Positions 45,106-56,379 of a DNA stretch of 64,000 nucleotides are shown in pieces (position 1 is the stretch's first letter; every line of letters begins with the position of its first letter). The stretch is from Xylona heveae TC161. Its lineage: Eukaryota > Ascomycota > Xylonomycetes > Xylonales > Xylonaceae. Location of the stretch: NCBI RefSeq assembly GCF_001619985.1, contig NW_017264193.1:2857726-2921725 (forward strand), in the 5' to 3' direction. The position numbers and the translations under genes are program-made. Below the pieces are notes generated by a model that was not told the DNA's origin, did not search any database, and was given only the letters and a program-made list of their open reading frames with translations.

Positions 45106-46439
45106 TTACTCCCGCTGCTGACCTTCGCTAACCATCTTGCGAAGTTCCCATTCCTTGGTAAATTCTCGACTCAGCGTAGCCAAGTCCTGAACAATGTCGC
45201 GGCAGGCCTGGACAAGAGCATCCTTGGGAGTGACTTCGCCGTCGGTCTGGACGCGGAGCTCAAATTGAGCGATCAGAGGATGGGGGGCCTTGTAGGCGGC
45301 GAAGCGCACATGGGGGCTCTGCAAGAGACGGGCACGCAGGAGATTGCCTAGCGTGTGGTCTTCCTTGTTGAAGGTGAAGATGGTGGAGTTGGGAATGCCT
45401 GATGGGCGTTAGTATTAACTACTTGAGCAGCGTGTCCTGTGCTGGTAACTAGCAAAACCACTGGTGGAGCAGTGAAAGATAAAAATGTGATATGAGACAG
45501 CGTTGGTGCTTGACAAAAGCGAAGCTCAGGCGTGCCCAAGACAAAGGGGTAAAGGGTAAAGAGTATGCTGTGTAGAATGTTGAGGCGAGGGTCGAGGGTA
45601 AAAGTGAGAGAGAGAGAAAGGTGATGTGAAAGGTAAGAGAGACGAGCAGGGGAATGAAGTGAGACATACGAGTATCAGTCTTGGCCTCGACTTTACGTTC
45701 GCCCTCTCCAAGCAAAAACAGCTCGAATCTGTCCGGCACGTTAGTACCTTCAGCCTGGTTCTGCTCATCGCGCCACTGGTTCTCTCGCCGAATCCTGTCG
45801 GAAATGGTATCGTGTATCCTGGGATCGTATCTGAGATCAGGCGTTCTCCTCGACGGAGGGTCCGGGCGGTACTCGTCAAAGAAATCCTGGCTCGGCATGG
45901 CCGTTGTCCGTTGTCCCGTTCTTGTAAAGAGTATAGATGGTATCGTATCCTTGCTTCCGATATCTAGAAAAAGATACTACAGGGCTTCGATCCCTCGTAG
46001 CGGAGGCAGAAGGTTTATTGAAAGAGTGTTTGTGTAGAAGAAAAGAAGAGGAGGCAGACGAAGATATAGGGAAAGAGAGTGAAGGCCAAATATATAGAGG
46101 CATCTAAATTCACCTCCCCATCGTTCATCGGTGAGGTGTGATGCCCCCCATCGAGATATACTTGGCCAAGGCAGTCAACCCGCTTTCAGGACGACGTGCC
46201 GTGCCTTCCAGTTTAGGACAGGCTGACTCGCCTTCCGGCCGTTGCCTCTTCACTTCAACTTCGATATTTGGAGACAGCCACTCACGGCCAGCGAACGACG
46301 ATAGACGACAGGCGGGTTTCGAAAATCTTTGGAGTTCGAGAGGAGAGAGAGGAACCAGCGCGCAGGAGGTATACGATTTTGTAGGATTGGTACGGGGAAG
46401 GGACTTAGGTTGAGATACTGACCTATCCGGTGCGTTCAT
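45106..46439 (-). CDS. RPB11: Rpb11, RNA polymerase II subunit
   Basis: Rpb11 pairs with Rpb3 in the RNA polymerase II core, equivalent to the bacterial alpha dimer. Exons 46439-46423, 45728-45670 and 45398-45106 give 122 aa. The joined start MNAPDRFELFLLGEGERK matches the yeast protein (MNAPDRFELFLLGEGES). Then come IPNSTIFTFNKEDHTLGNLL and RFAAYKAPHPLIAQFELRVQ, the alpha-type dimerisation signature. Exon 1 carries only 17 coding bases and intron 1 is 694 nt, the longest seen here, with donor GTCAGT, a perfect TACTAAC branch site and acceptor ACAG. Intron 2 is 271 nt and also has a TACTAAC site. Inside intron 1 an ATG at 45898 opens a frame that runs uninterrupted into exon 2; see findings. 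Confidence 0.94.
45729..45898 (-). other. In-frame alternative 5' coding extension within RPB11 intron 1
   Basis: From ATG at 45898 (context GGCCATGC) the frame encodes MPSQDFFDEYRPDPPSRRTP and continues about 57 residues, then reads through the intron-1 acceptor into RFELFLLGEG. If transcribed from inside the intron it would give an Rpb11 with a 52-residue charged N-terminal extension. A 56-codon open run by chance is not rare, so this is weak evidence. Confidence 0.3.
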
Positions 46440-47332
46440 ATTGTAAAAGTGCTAGATTTAAGAGATTTTAAAGGCTTTCTTCAAGCGTGTCAGTTGGCTG
46501 CGCCTGGTTTATCATATAAAATAAAGGGTTGTGAGATTTGGGCATTCGTCTTCCACACACCTGATAATACCCAATTGTTCTGCCGGAGTATGCGAAACGT
46601 GCAAGTAGATGCTAGTTTGCAAGAAAACACTAGTAATGAAAAGACACAAGATAGCGAATATATAAAAGTCGGAATAAGCAATAACGAGGACAGATGATAT
46701 TGAATTGTATTGTAAATCAATCTTTGGGATGATTGTGATCTTCCGTCCATTCACAAGCTTGATGGCACCATTGGCCTATCTCGATTGCCGTAGTGTCATG
46801 TCTCCGAACCTCCGACTTTCTACTCTCCCTCGCCAACTGTCCTGGACTGGATCACTAGAGTTGATACCTCATGGACCCTGAAAGCACCCACACTTCCACA
46901 GCTGTATGTCTATATGCTCCATGCACAATGGGATATCTAATTCAATGGCCCAACACTGTGCGAGAAGCTACAAGCGGACAGACTCAGATATGGATATAAA
47001 TTAGATCGATATCTAAAGCCATAGACGTCATCCGAGAATGTCGACCTGACGAGGTGGTAGTCATAGATTTGAACTAGAGACCGAGCATAAAGATTCTAAT
47101 TCATAGATTGGACGCTTGTAGGGTAAATATATACTTTCACAATAGATGGGGAAAGTGCGACACAGCTTCCGCGCATAAACTTGTGCTAAAATGATAAGTT
47201 TGGATTGCTTGGGAATAATATGCAGGGCTATGCTATCATAAAAGAAAATGGAACGCAACGCTCATGGTAAGACGGGAATCATTCGAAGGAAGGAGAAAAA
47301 AGAATAAACAATGACAGACAATCCTCTATGGA
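46440..47332. other. RPB11 promoter and phosphatase 3' flank
   Basis: About 890 bp with both neighbours on the minus strand. No convincing gene. The AT-rich open frame around 46500-46750 looks random. Confidence 0.55.
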
Positions 47333-50300
47333 TCACCTACCGTATTCCAGACTTGGGATAATGACCGGTCCGTATTTGACCACCGGCGCAGCATACCCTC
47401 CATCAGCTTGGACCATGAAATCCACCGCGAGGCTTAATCTTCCACCGCCATGACTAGGAGTGGCCTGACCAAACGTGCCAGTAATGACCTCTGGATCGTA
47501 TGCAACGCAAACCGCATAATTTCTTCGGCCCATGAGTTTTTTCTGCTCACGTGGAGTGCCATTGGGTTCACTCTGAAATATTTCCATCATGTCTTCTTTT
47601 GTGTCCGACGGCGCATTTGTCGAGCGATGTCCATTGGCAGGGACATATAGAGGCTTGTTGTTGTGAAGGAGCTTAAGAATGTAGGATGGAGGCGGAACAT
47701 TTACGACAGAGGACGCAATTATCTGGTACATGGTCTTATGATCGGACGGCCGGGTAGGGTCATGGACAAGTCCTGCTCCACAGCAGTTGACATCTAGTAA
47801 AGTTAGTATACACAAGCTATTTTGGATTAATGGGAGGTCTATGGTTTACCTCCTGAGAAAATAGTCATTCGGAGAGACTTTTGGTGTGCAATGCCCTGCA
47901 GTGTTCGAATAAAGTAAGTCCGTTCGAGGTCCTAGAGGTGGGATGATCAGTTATCTAAGATGAACACAATGGAGTTGTATACGCAAACAATATACCTTTG
48001 ATTCGTGCGTCCATTGATCACGGAGTTCATCAAGCATGTCAATTTCACCAAACGGACTCAAAATGCCGCCCATAAGCCCAGACTTGCCAACTGCTCGCTT
48101 GACTGATTCAAAACCTGATCCTACCACGTTCTTTGCACCAACAACGCCCGCGACAGAGCTGGTCACCTTTCCCAGCACATTGTAAGCTCCGGTAACAGCC
48201 TTTTTGCCAGTGGCGACGGTGTTGGCAATGGTCTCAGCAGTTTCCAGCCGAGGATAAATCAACGGTACCGATATCATCCATATGCAGTGCTGCACACTCG
48301 GGGGTAAAAGTGCCACCTTTGGGAAGAGTCCTTGATAGGTCGGTCCCGCCATGACTTGATGTGGATTCCGTTCTGATCGGCAGTCTGGCCCAACGACAAC
48401 CAACGCGGGACCAAGGTACTTTACGAAATGCCAACCAGTACCAGTGATGGTGAATAGGTCTACGTCATCACTGACGTTTCGAAGAATTTCAAGCGTCGTA
48501 TGATGCTGGAAAAGCAGATACATTTCGATGCCTATTCGGCCAATATTTCGAAACATTTGCGAGAATTGCATGTACTCCGGGTATGAGCCAAACCCATCAA
48601 AACTATATGAGTTAGCTAAAGCTATCCACCAACACACCCCTAGCAGAACTTACATATCGTGATCATCAATTTGGAGAATATGGGGTATTTGAGCAAAAGC
48701 TTCTCTCAAATGTGGCTGGTCAAAGTGGCTTGTGTAGTAGTGGAAGTAGGCATGTGAAACCTCTTCTTCGTGTTGCGCGGTCCATACAGCATTCTTTCTG
48801 TTTTCTTTGCCACTCATTACAAGCCATTGCTTGAGCAACGGTATCTCTTTCCAGAGCCGGTCTGCATAGATTTGATCGCCAAGGCCGAGCTGCACATGGA
48901 ATCCTCCGCATTCCACATGCTTCTGCATAATGTCTTTCCACATATAGCCTACTCCACCGAGACGAGATCGCTCATTTGCGTTTACGTTCAAAGAGAAATC
49001 ATTCCCTGAATGGGCAATGAACCTCCAATTTGTCTCGTACCGTCCTGCGATCAGAAATTCATAACGAGTGCACCCGAGGTGCGAGGTGATGGCGTAGGTC
49101 CATCTCGTGCTTGCTTCCTCCATCCGCAGATCAATTTCATATCGGTAAAAGACCCATCTCTGATGAGTAAATATCGGATTTGCCTTTAATTGTCGAGCTA
49201 CCTTCAGGTTAGCACAAGCTCAGAAAGGAAAAGTTATGGAGATTTACGGTTTGGAGAAAGATCAATGCTTTGATGAATATGTATGGTTGGCGGTTGAGGA
49301 GCATCCGTAACAAGCAAGATAGAACCTAGCCAGATGCCTCTCTCTAGATCCATATTCGTGTACCGAAGATACGGACCAAAGTATACTCCGTTGGTTGGAG
49401 CAACACGGTAAATATCGACGCCGCTGCTTGGAGGCGGACCAGTAAAACCAGCGCCGGGAGGACTGCCGAGATTAAACACAGTCTCGGCATACCCAGCGGA
49501 CGATGGGAATCCAGGAGAGGCTAAAGCTTTCCCACCAAATGTACTCATAATGGGTGAGGCTAGACTATGGCCGCCATATGTGCTGATTGTAGGTGACAGC
49601 GGCTCATTCAAGTTCAATGGAGTAGGGCCCTTTGGAAACTCCCATTGGGTGGATTGGGTGGGAAGATGAATGTAATAATACTGGCCAGAGTTAGGATCGA
49701 GATGTGCAATCCAGCCTTCGGGCAATGGTGGTGGAGAGGCAGGGCCCGCCCCAAACCCTGGACCAGGTGATGTGTTTGCAAGCTTTTGTGTGGAGGCAAA
49801 AGTGGTTTGTCCAGGGCCGGGGGAAGCCACTGCCTGTCTCGGGTCATTTGCAAATGCTGGGTGGTTTTGAATCTGGTTATCCTGATACGAAGGAGTAGCG
49901 GAATGGCCATTGAGAGGTCGACCAGCGGATGTTGCGGCTGTGATCCCACCAGCATTTACTGCCGTGCCGCTTTGAGGCCCTTGTTTCTCTGCAGGGTATC
50001 TTTGGGCGGCTGCAGGGCCCGTTACGCTGGTATATGCCGGAGGAGGCGAAGATGTCATTTGCAATCTTTGAATGTCTTGCTCAAGTGGGTGAGGAGGTTG
50101 CGATGCGCGGGAATGAGCCGAGGAAGCAGGGGAGTCAACGCGGGGCGCAGGAGCTGGCTCTGGTGTGACTGATTGTGTAACTTCTGTCGGTCCTTGGTAG
50201 ACTGTAGGTGGACCATGAGGCGCAGTGCCTGGCAGCTCTGTGGGTGTCCATGGCCGGCGGGGCGGCTCTTGTCTCTCCGGCGCAGGCGTATACCGTGGGG

Positions 50301-51249
50301 TTCTCGCTGTATACTGTTGCGCACGCTGAGCGGCTGCTGCATTCTGCGCTTGCAAGCTATTTAGTGTAGCGGTACCCGCTATGCCTGAAGCCGCATACCG
50401 AGCTTCTATACCACCTCCAACGGGTTCTCCTGGGCCTACTGCTGGTGTCTCTGGTGGCGGAGGAGAACCGCGCTGAGCACGCGTTGTTGAAATAGATGCT
50501 GTAGAAGGTAAACGATGAACTGTTCCTGGAGTGGGCATTGCATAAGCATCAGCGACGCCGTCGGCAGATCCAGCTGCCGGGCGCCCCGTTGGAGCCCTAT
50601 ACTGTTGTCGATAATCCGCATAGGGTTCATCCTGAGCTGCATTTGCTGGCCGTTCCGGAGCCTGCCGGAGACCAGGTGTTGAAGGAGGATTCTGGCGCTG
50701 TGGCAATTTCTGAAATAAGCCTTCTTTATCCGGAAGATCGGGCCCCGGTGATTCCGGAAGAGGTTTCGGCACGTTTCCTCTCCGTTCACCCAAGCTTAAA
50801 GGAGGTTGTCCGTCCCTGGCAGGAGAGTAGACTCCAAATCGACCGTGTTCACTGGTGCCAGACCTTGGCGAAGAGTTGGAAGAAACATAGGCTGGGGAGG
50901 AACGACCTGCGTCAGGAATCCTAGGTGAGCCATCTTCTGGGTAAGGAGCTTGATGTGTTCGATCGTTGACCCTGGGAAATCTATCATCTGGGTAAGGAAG
51001 TTGTGTTGTTGGTGCTATAGTAGATGTAGAGGGACCGGAGGGGTAAGGAAGCGGTTGCTGTATCTTGGTTGCTGGTGCTTGGCTGCTCTGCTGGGTTCCA
51101 GCTGAGCCTGTTCTCAAAGGGGGCGAGGCAGACGCAGAATCTCTTTTATTGATGCGCAGCGGCTCGACTGTTGGCGTCTGAGGTTCGTTTCCTGCGCCGC
51201 GGAGGAAGAGCTCATCATCAGCCCGCCCGGATCGACTCGCGGTAGCCAT
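47333..51249 (-). CDS. WW-domain and PhoD-like phosphatase fusion
   Basis: Five exons, 51249-49248, 49197-48654, 48602-47996, 47931-47850 and 47793-47333, give 1231 aa. The first 500 residues are disordered, Pro/Gln/Ala-rich (SAGTQQSSQAPATKIQQPLP). A WW domain lies at about 510-540 (LPEGWIAHLDPNSGQYYYIH, second Trp in STQWEFPKGP). The PhoD-like phosphatase part follows: HVQLGLGDQIYADRLWKE, ILQIDDHDIFDGFGSYPEYM (metal-binding acidic residues and His), VVGPDCRSERNPHQVM and FSGDVNCCGAGLVHDP. The Ca/Fe-type PhoD fold hydrolyses phosphate mono- or diesters; no signal peptide, so it is cytosolic. WW domains bind PPxY-type ligands. The junction of exons 1 and 2 (acceptor GGTAG) is the only in-frame choice. 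Confidence 0.88.
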
Positions 51250-53366
51250 TGTGAGAGAGAATGTGAACGATGTTGTCTCGACAGTGTACAAGTAGCAAAG
51301 TCCTTCTGATGTAAACTTTCGGGGTCGCCGGTTGCTGGGCCTCGAAACGGGTCAGTGGTCAGGAGCCGAAGCGGAGTCCTTGAACGAGCCCACGTCAGCC
51401 AATGCACGTTTAAATGTATATACGGAGAAGAGCCAATGAATGCAGCACTAGCCACAGTCCAGCGGGTGGTTCCATGCTTCTCTTCTATAGGGCACCGGCA
51501 GCCGAATAAGGCATCAGACCCCTGGTGCAGCTTTCAGGTTCATGTACGAAACTGTACCTATGACAAAGATATAAGGCCGCAGATCACTGTATGTTTGGTT
51601 TGCCTCCACTCGAATATTTTTGATAGACTGACGAAGTCCAAGATCTGACTGTACAACCCCGCGCTGCAAGGTGCTGTAGAGAGCAGTAGAAAATGAAACA
51701 GTGCCTTGGCCGTCAAGATTAGAAGCCGTTACGCTCAGCTCTGAGCGTGACTGGGCAAAGAACAGGAAATCATCACGGCGACGAGGTGTGAAGGAGGTGA
51801 ATAGCTATAGGAGAGAGGAACAGTAGACTGTGGCTGCTGGCCCATTACCGCCGCATTTCTCGGCCAGAGGGCCGCCGATCAGTCTGGCAGGGAAGGGTTG
51901 ACGTGGGGCGACGCAGCAATGAGAGGAGCTGAACCCTGTACATCGCACCTTGATTGGCTTGTGGAGTTACAGGCTCAGCTATCTAAGCGCCGGAAACTGT
52001 TGCTCATCCTGAAACTGAGGCCACCGAGTCATACATCGTCTCTTCAAAAAAGTCGCTATATTGACTTTTCCGTCATTACTGGGGCTCCAGATTCCCGTGT
52101 CCTCATCGATACTATGGATGCTAGGTTGCAACAATGATTCAATCCAACCGGTACACTCTGCCGCCAGGTCCCATGTTTGCGGGGTTCAAAATCACATGTC
52201 GCGCAGGGTTGGACGGCTGACCAAGGTTCTAACAGTCACTCGCGCCATCCGCCTATTTCAAGGAAAACATGCTTAGAGAAATTTAAAATCGAAGAGGTAC
52301 TTTGCAGATAGTCCTTGGTTGCAATTGCGACCTTTCGAAAACTCATTTGTTTCAAGAACATGGAGAAGTGACTTGGGGACTCGCCTCGGCCCGGGCCTGT
52401 GGGGTCGGGACGAGGGGAGGATTGGAGGAAGAGAGACCTTCCCCGAATCGCTTCAACTAAGGTAGAAAACGCCCTCCTTTCAACTGACAGTGGCGCAAGA
52501 TTCAGCCACACAGGGACAGTAGTTTACAGCACTAACTCAACGCCACATCTCGTAAGATTTTCCCACTGACATTGCGTCGGTGGGATTTTGTGATCTGGCT
52601 TACTGGCTGGCCAAAAATAAAACAGTCGACCTAATCTCAAGACGGTCATTTATTTACGAGTGGAAATCGTCAAAAGGTAGACAGAAGCGAGGGAGAACTG
52701 TCGCACTCGTGCCATACTGTAGAATGCAGCATAACACCGTAGAGTACAGTCCTGTGCTCAACTCCCGAATCTCTCATTGCTGATCATTTCTTCTTCAAGA
52801 ATTGGCTAACTCTATTTACTATCCGAGAGATCATCGCACTTTAAATGCTTAATTGCACTTTTCTACTCAATGACACAACTCCGGTCCTATTGGTGGTGCT
52901 GCAATACACCAACGGTGATGCTTGTAATGTTGTGATGTCAGCCTGTGCCGGGCCAGAGGCTCGAAAACAAATTGATACCCTAAATACACGTATGAAACTT
53001 GAAGATCTTGCTGTTGAAGCAGCCTTGATGCTGAATCGAATTGATTAAATATTTATTAAAGTGAGTCCTAATCCATCCTATCCGAATCCGTCCTTGCAAG
53101 AAAAAGCCAGCCCAGGAAAACAATAGGCAGGACATTAGGGGGAATAATAACACATCAACTTGCAGGTAGGCATGCGTTTCAACAGAGAAGCAGAAAAATT
53201 TCAAGAGGCAAACGTAACGAAAATGGCTTAAACGCAAGAAAGAGAAACGCGTTCACTGCGTCGGAAATACCTAGCAGCATGGTGTTGCTGCTAGAATCAT
53301 TGCGCGGCCGGTGAAAGAAATAAAGCGTGCCTACGCCACCCGAACACCGGAGAGCGCGCGACTGAA
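51250..53366. other. Long intergenic region, phosphatase promoter
   Basis: About 2.1 kb with both neighbours on the minus strand. No gene I can support. A 66-residue frame at 52847-53048 (+) starts with ATG but has no recognisable features. No tRNA or repeat seen. Confidence 0.5.
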
Positions 53367-54111
53367 TTAGAGAAAAGCGCCACAAGCGGCGAGCAATGCA
53401 GCACCGAAAATGGCTGTTGCGTAGTTCACATTCAGACCGGCGGCGGCGTTGTGGGCCTTCTGGGTAGCCGAGGGGGTAGCTGTTGCGCTGGTGGCACTCG
53501 GCGTAGAGCTAGTAGAAGAGGCGCTGGTTGCAGAGGCTGAGACCGAGCTCGAGCTTGAGCTCGAGGGGCTCGCAGCCTGTACCTTGGTTGGGTCCAGAGT
53601 ACCGCAAGGATTGTCTTTTCGGCAAGCAGTTTGACCGTCAAGGTCGTTGGGATGGTTGGTGATGCACTGGCTGACATATTCTTGACAGATGAAGAAGGGA
53701 AGAGTGCCCGTGTAGGCAGCTACGTCAGGCGAGGAACCGTTGGTGCAGACACACTGATACTGCAAAGTATTCTAGAATAGGAATGACCAAGTCAATCAAA
53801 CTGTATGAATTATTTGAGGTTGCGAAAAAGAGACTTACACCATCGCAAGATAACGTCTGAACATCACCGCTACCACCGCAGAGGAGTGGGCAGTTGTTAT
53901 TCTCAGACAAGCACCATGAATCTAAGCGTGAAAGAAGGGCGTTAGCTAAGTGGTCGAAAAATAGCTATTTTTGACAATTATCAGTAGAAGATCTTCACTT
54001 ACTTCTGGTGGACAAGTCTACAGAGTTGGGATCAATAGTCTGATTGCCCAGGGCCGACGCGAAGCCTGCAAAGGCAGCGGATGCAACGAATAAAGCGGAG
54101 AAGGAGCGCAT
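53367..54111 (-). CDS. Small secreted Cys-rich protein with GPI-type tail
   Basis: Exons 54111-54003, 53921-53839 and 53771-53367 give 198 aa. Signal peptide at residues 1-21 (SALFVASAAFAGFASA). The mature domain has about ten Cys (WCLSENNNCPLLCGG, YQCVCTNGSSPDV, FFICQEYVSQC, TACRKDNPCGTLDP), followed by a Ser/Thr/Ala linker (SSSSSSSVSASATSASSTSS) and a hydrophobic end (ATAIFGAALLAACGAFL), the layout of GPI-anchored fungal cell-surface proteins. The Cys pattern recalls the DUF7707 family rather than CFEM; this is from memory and should be checked. The linker is encoded by a low-complexity GAGCTCGAG-rich stretch. Function unknown. It sits alone between two of the longest gene-free stretches in the window. 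Confidence 0.85.
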
Positions 54112-56379
54112 CGTGACGTTTGTGCTGATTTGGATAGCTCCTGTTTATTTGTTTTGGGGTCTCTGGTAGAAATGTTTCTGCTGCGCGCGCGACGAAAGAA
54201 GCCGAGAGAAGAGAAGAAGAAGATTGGTATTAAACGCGAGAGAGAAAATGAAATTTCAGACGAGTGAATCTGAGGCCGATGAGAGCGAAAGGATGAGGGA
54301 AGAAGGTTGGGATGGGGAATGTTTCTGAGGGGGGACGATTATTATTTGTGTCTCCGCTAAGGTATATTCTATCAAGCTAGAGGTTCCTGTTAGCCTGAGC
54401 CGAGGGGTGCAAACAAAATTCGGAGGGTGGGCCAGCCAGCCATCCTCTCAGGAACAAACGGCGCCGAAATCTGCACACATTATTATTATGATACTGTCAT
54501 TACACTTTGCCTGGGCGCGCCTCGGTGGTTCCATGTGCTTCCTGTCTAGTTCGGCTCACTCGGCCAGGATGTGAATGATAGCTCCTCTGACAGCGCAGCG
54601 GGCCCAGTGCCAATTCTACAGTTTAGCTCGACGGGCCCAGCAAAGATGCGGTATGGAACAAATTGGGCTAGCATGGGTGGTTCAAATATTACCAGACTCA
54701 AACCCTTTCCCCCCTGTCTAATACTGCTCCATTCCTCATTTCGTCATGCCCCGCTCAATGGAAAAGGCTTCCTCCATGTCCAACTCCTAAAACCCTCCTC
54801 TCCGTAAAAGACTGGCCCAAAGACAACATCAATGTGCGAGATTCTTAACAGTTCCAAGAATAGAGCCCTCCTTCATAGAAAAAGGTACCATTAGTTACGA
54901 GGAAGAAAGGTTGAGTTCAAGTCGCGGGATGGAACCACCCACAAGATCGGGGCTGGTGACCTCAATCAGGCAATTTGCCTCAATGGCCCGCACGCTAGTG
55001 TGGTCCAGGTCCTTGTCCATGTTGAAAGGGCCATGTTATGAGTTACTTCTACTTCGGGCCAAGCGATATCGCCTGCCATTTCAGCCAATGAAATGTCGGT
55101 AAGATCGCTCGGACAGGTTGAGTCCAATTTAGCGGCAGAGATGGGCTCGGCTAGCCAATGCTTGGCCCTTGGCCTGCATGACCCATCTAGCCAATAATGC
55201 CACGCTCAGCTCGGAACCTCGGTATTCCAGTTCTCCGCTCTTCCCCAGTTTCATTTCAAAATCTAACCACCACAACGAATCATCGTGAAATTGATGTCAT
55301 GTAATTAAAAGTCTTTACCAATGCCTTTTAGTTTAATCTCATGGCCGCCTTACTCCTAAACCCACAATCATCGATCCCTAACGCACAGACGATTTTCTCT
55401 CACGCTCTTTTTGCCCCTTGCCGACAGATGCTGCGTGCATGATTTTAACCTAACAGCTATTATCCATGCTAACACCACACTCTGTTGCTCCAACATACAC
55501 TTGAAAAATCATGCATATCTTTAAATGTACAGAAACTAATCCACTTGGATGCTTCCAGAATTTGATGTTCTCTACTCATATTCTGGACGTCCGATATATG
55601 TAGAAGTTCTAAAGTTCATAAACAAATCACTTAACTCGGTGTAAACGTGAAAGTAGTAACTTGCCAATGCACCGCAATTTTAAGGCGGCCAAGCAGCCAG
55701 ATGCAATATGGAATTAGATCAAAGGTATATAGACTCAAACTTTTGTATACTCAGCACGTACGACCATAGACTGAGGAGAACTGGGCATCCCGTCCGCTCT
55801 GCCATACATAAGCCTCAGATCGGCGGACTAGTAGTTGGGTCGGTGACGACCAGCGAATCCCCGCTGTTGTACGTTTTTTTGCTCCAATCTATTAATTTTT
55901 TTTACCTTCCATTCCCTTATCCTCTTCTCTTGAGTTTTTAGTTTTATTTTTATTTCCTGGCGGCTCTGTGTAAAGGTGTCAAAATGCTACAGTACTTATT
56001 CATGATATATCCTTTGCCGATGGTCTTGATACACAAGGTAATCTTGTTTATCTGTGATCGAGAAGAGAAGTAACCACTTTTGAACATCCCACCCGTTATC
56101 CGTAAGGAAGGCGAGGACATCAATAGCTGTGGGTTCAGTTGCAATCAGGCAAGCCAAGAAGTTCTGTTGTTGGTGCTCCGTCTTCAAGCAGATCGCAGCA
56201 GTAGCGCTTTGATTAGTCCTTACTGCAGCAGCCAAAGTTGTTAAAGCCTTTTTAATTCGTGATCTAATATATATTCGCTTAATGAAATATAAGTACAAAA
56301 GTACACGAGGTAAATATCTACAAAATTTCCGTTCCCGTTCCCCGGCTTAGTCCTTACACCCTTTGAGCGGAATCTGCCC
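54112..56379. other. Long intergenic region between GPI-protein gene and bioDA
   Basis: About 2.3 kb. The right end is the 3' flank of bioDA, and the left end the promoter of the GPI-protein gene (gcgcgcg run at 54184). A protein-like open frame of about 95 codons exists on the minus strand at 55996-56298, but it lacks an ATG start. No RNA gene recognised. Confidence 0.5.

Noticed and set aside
52847-53048. Small plus-strand frame of 66 codons with ATG
   Set aside because: Length is within chance, composition is unremarkable and no signal or motif is seen.
55996-56298. Minus-strand frame of about 95 codons with protein-like sequence downstream of bioDA
   Set aside because: It has no ATG start (the frame opens with TTG), no acceptor that would join it to bioDA in a sensible way, and no family resemblance.
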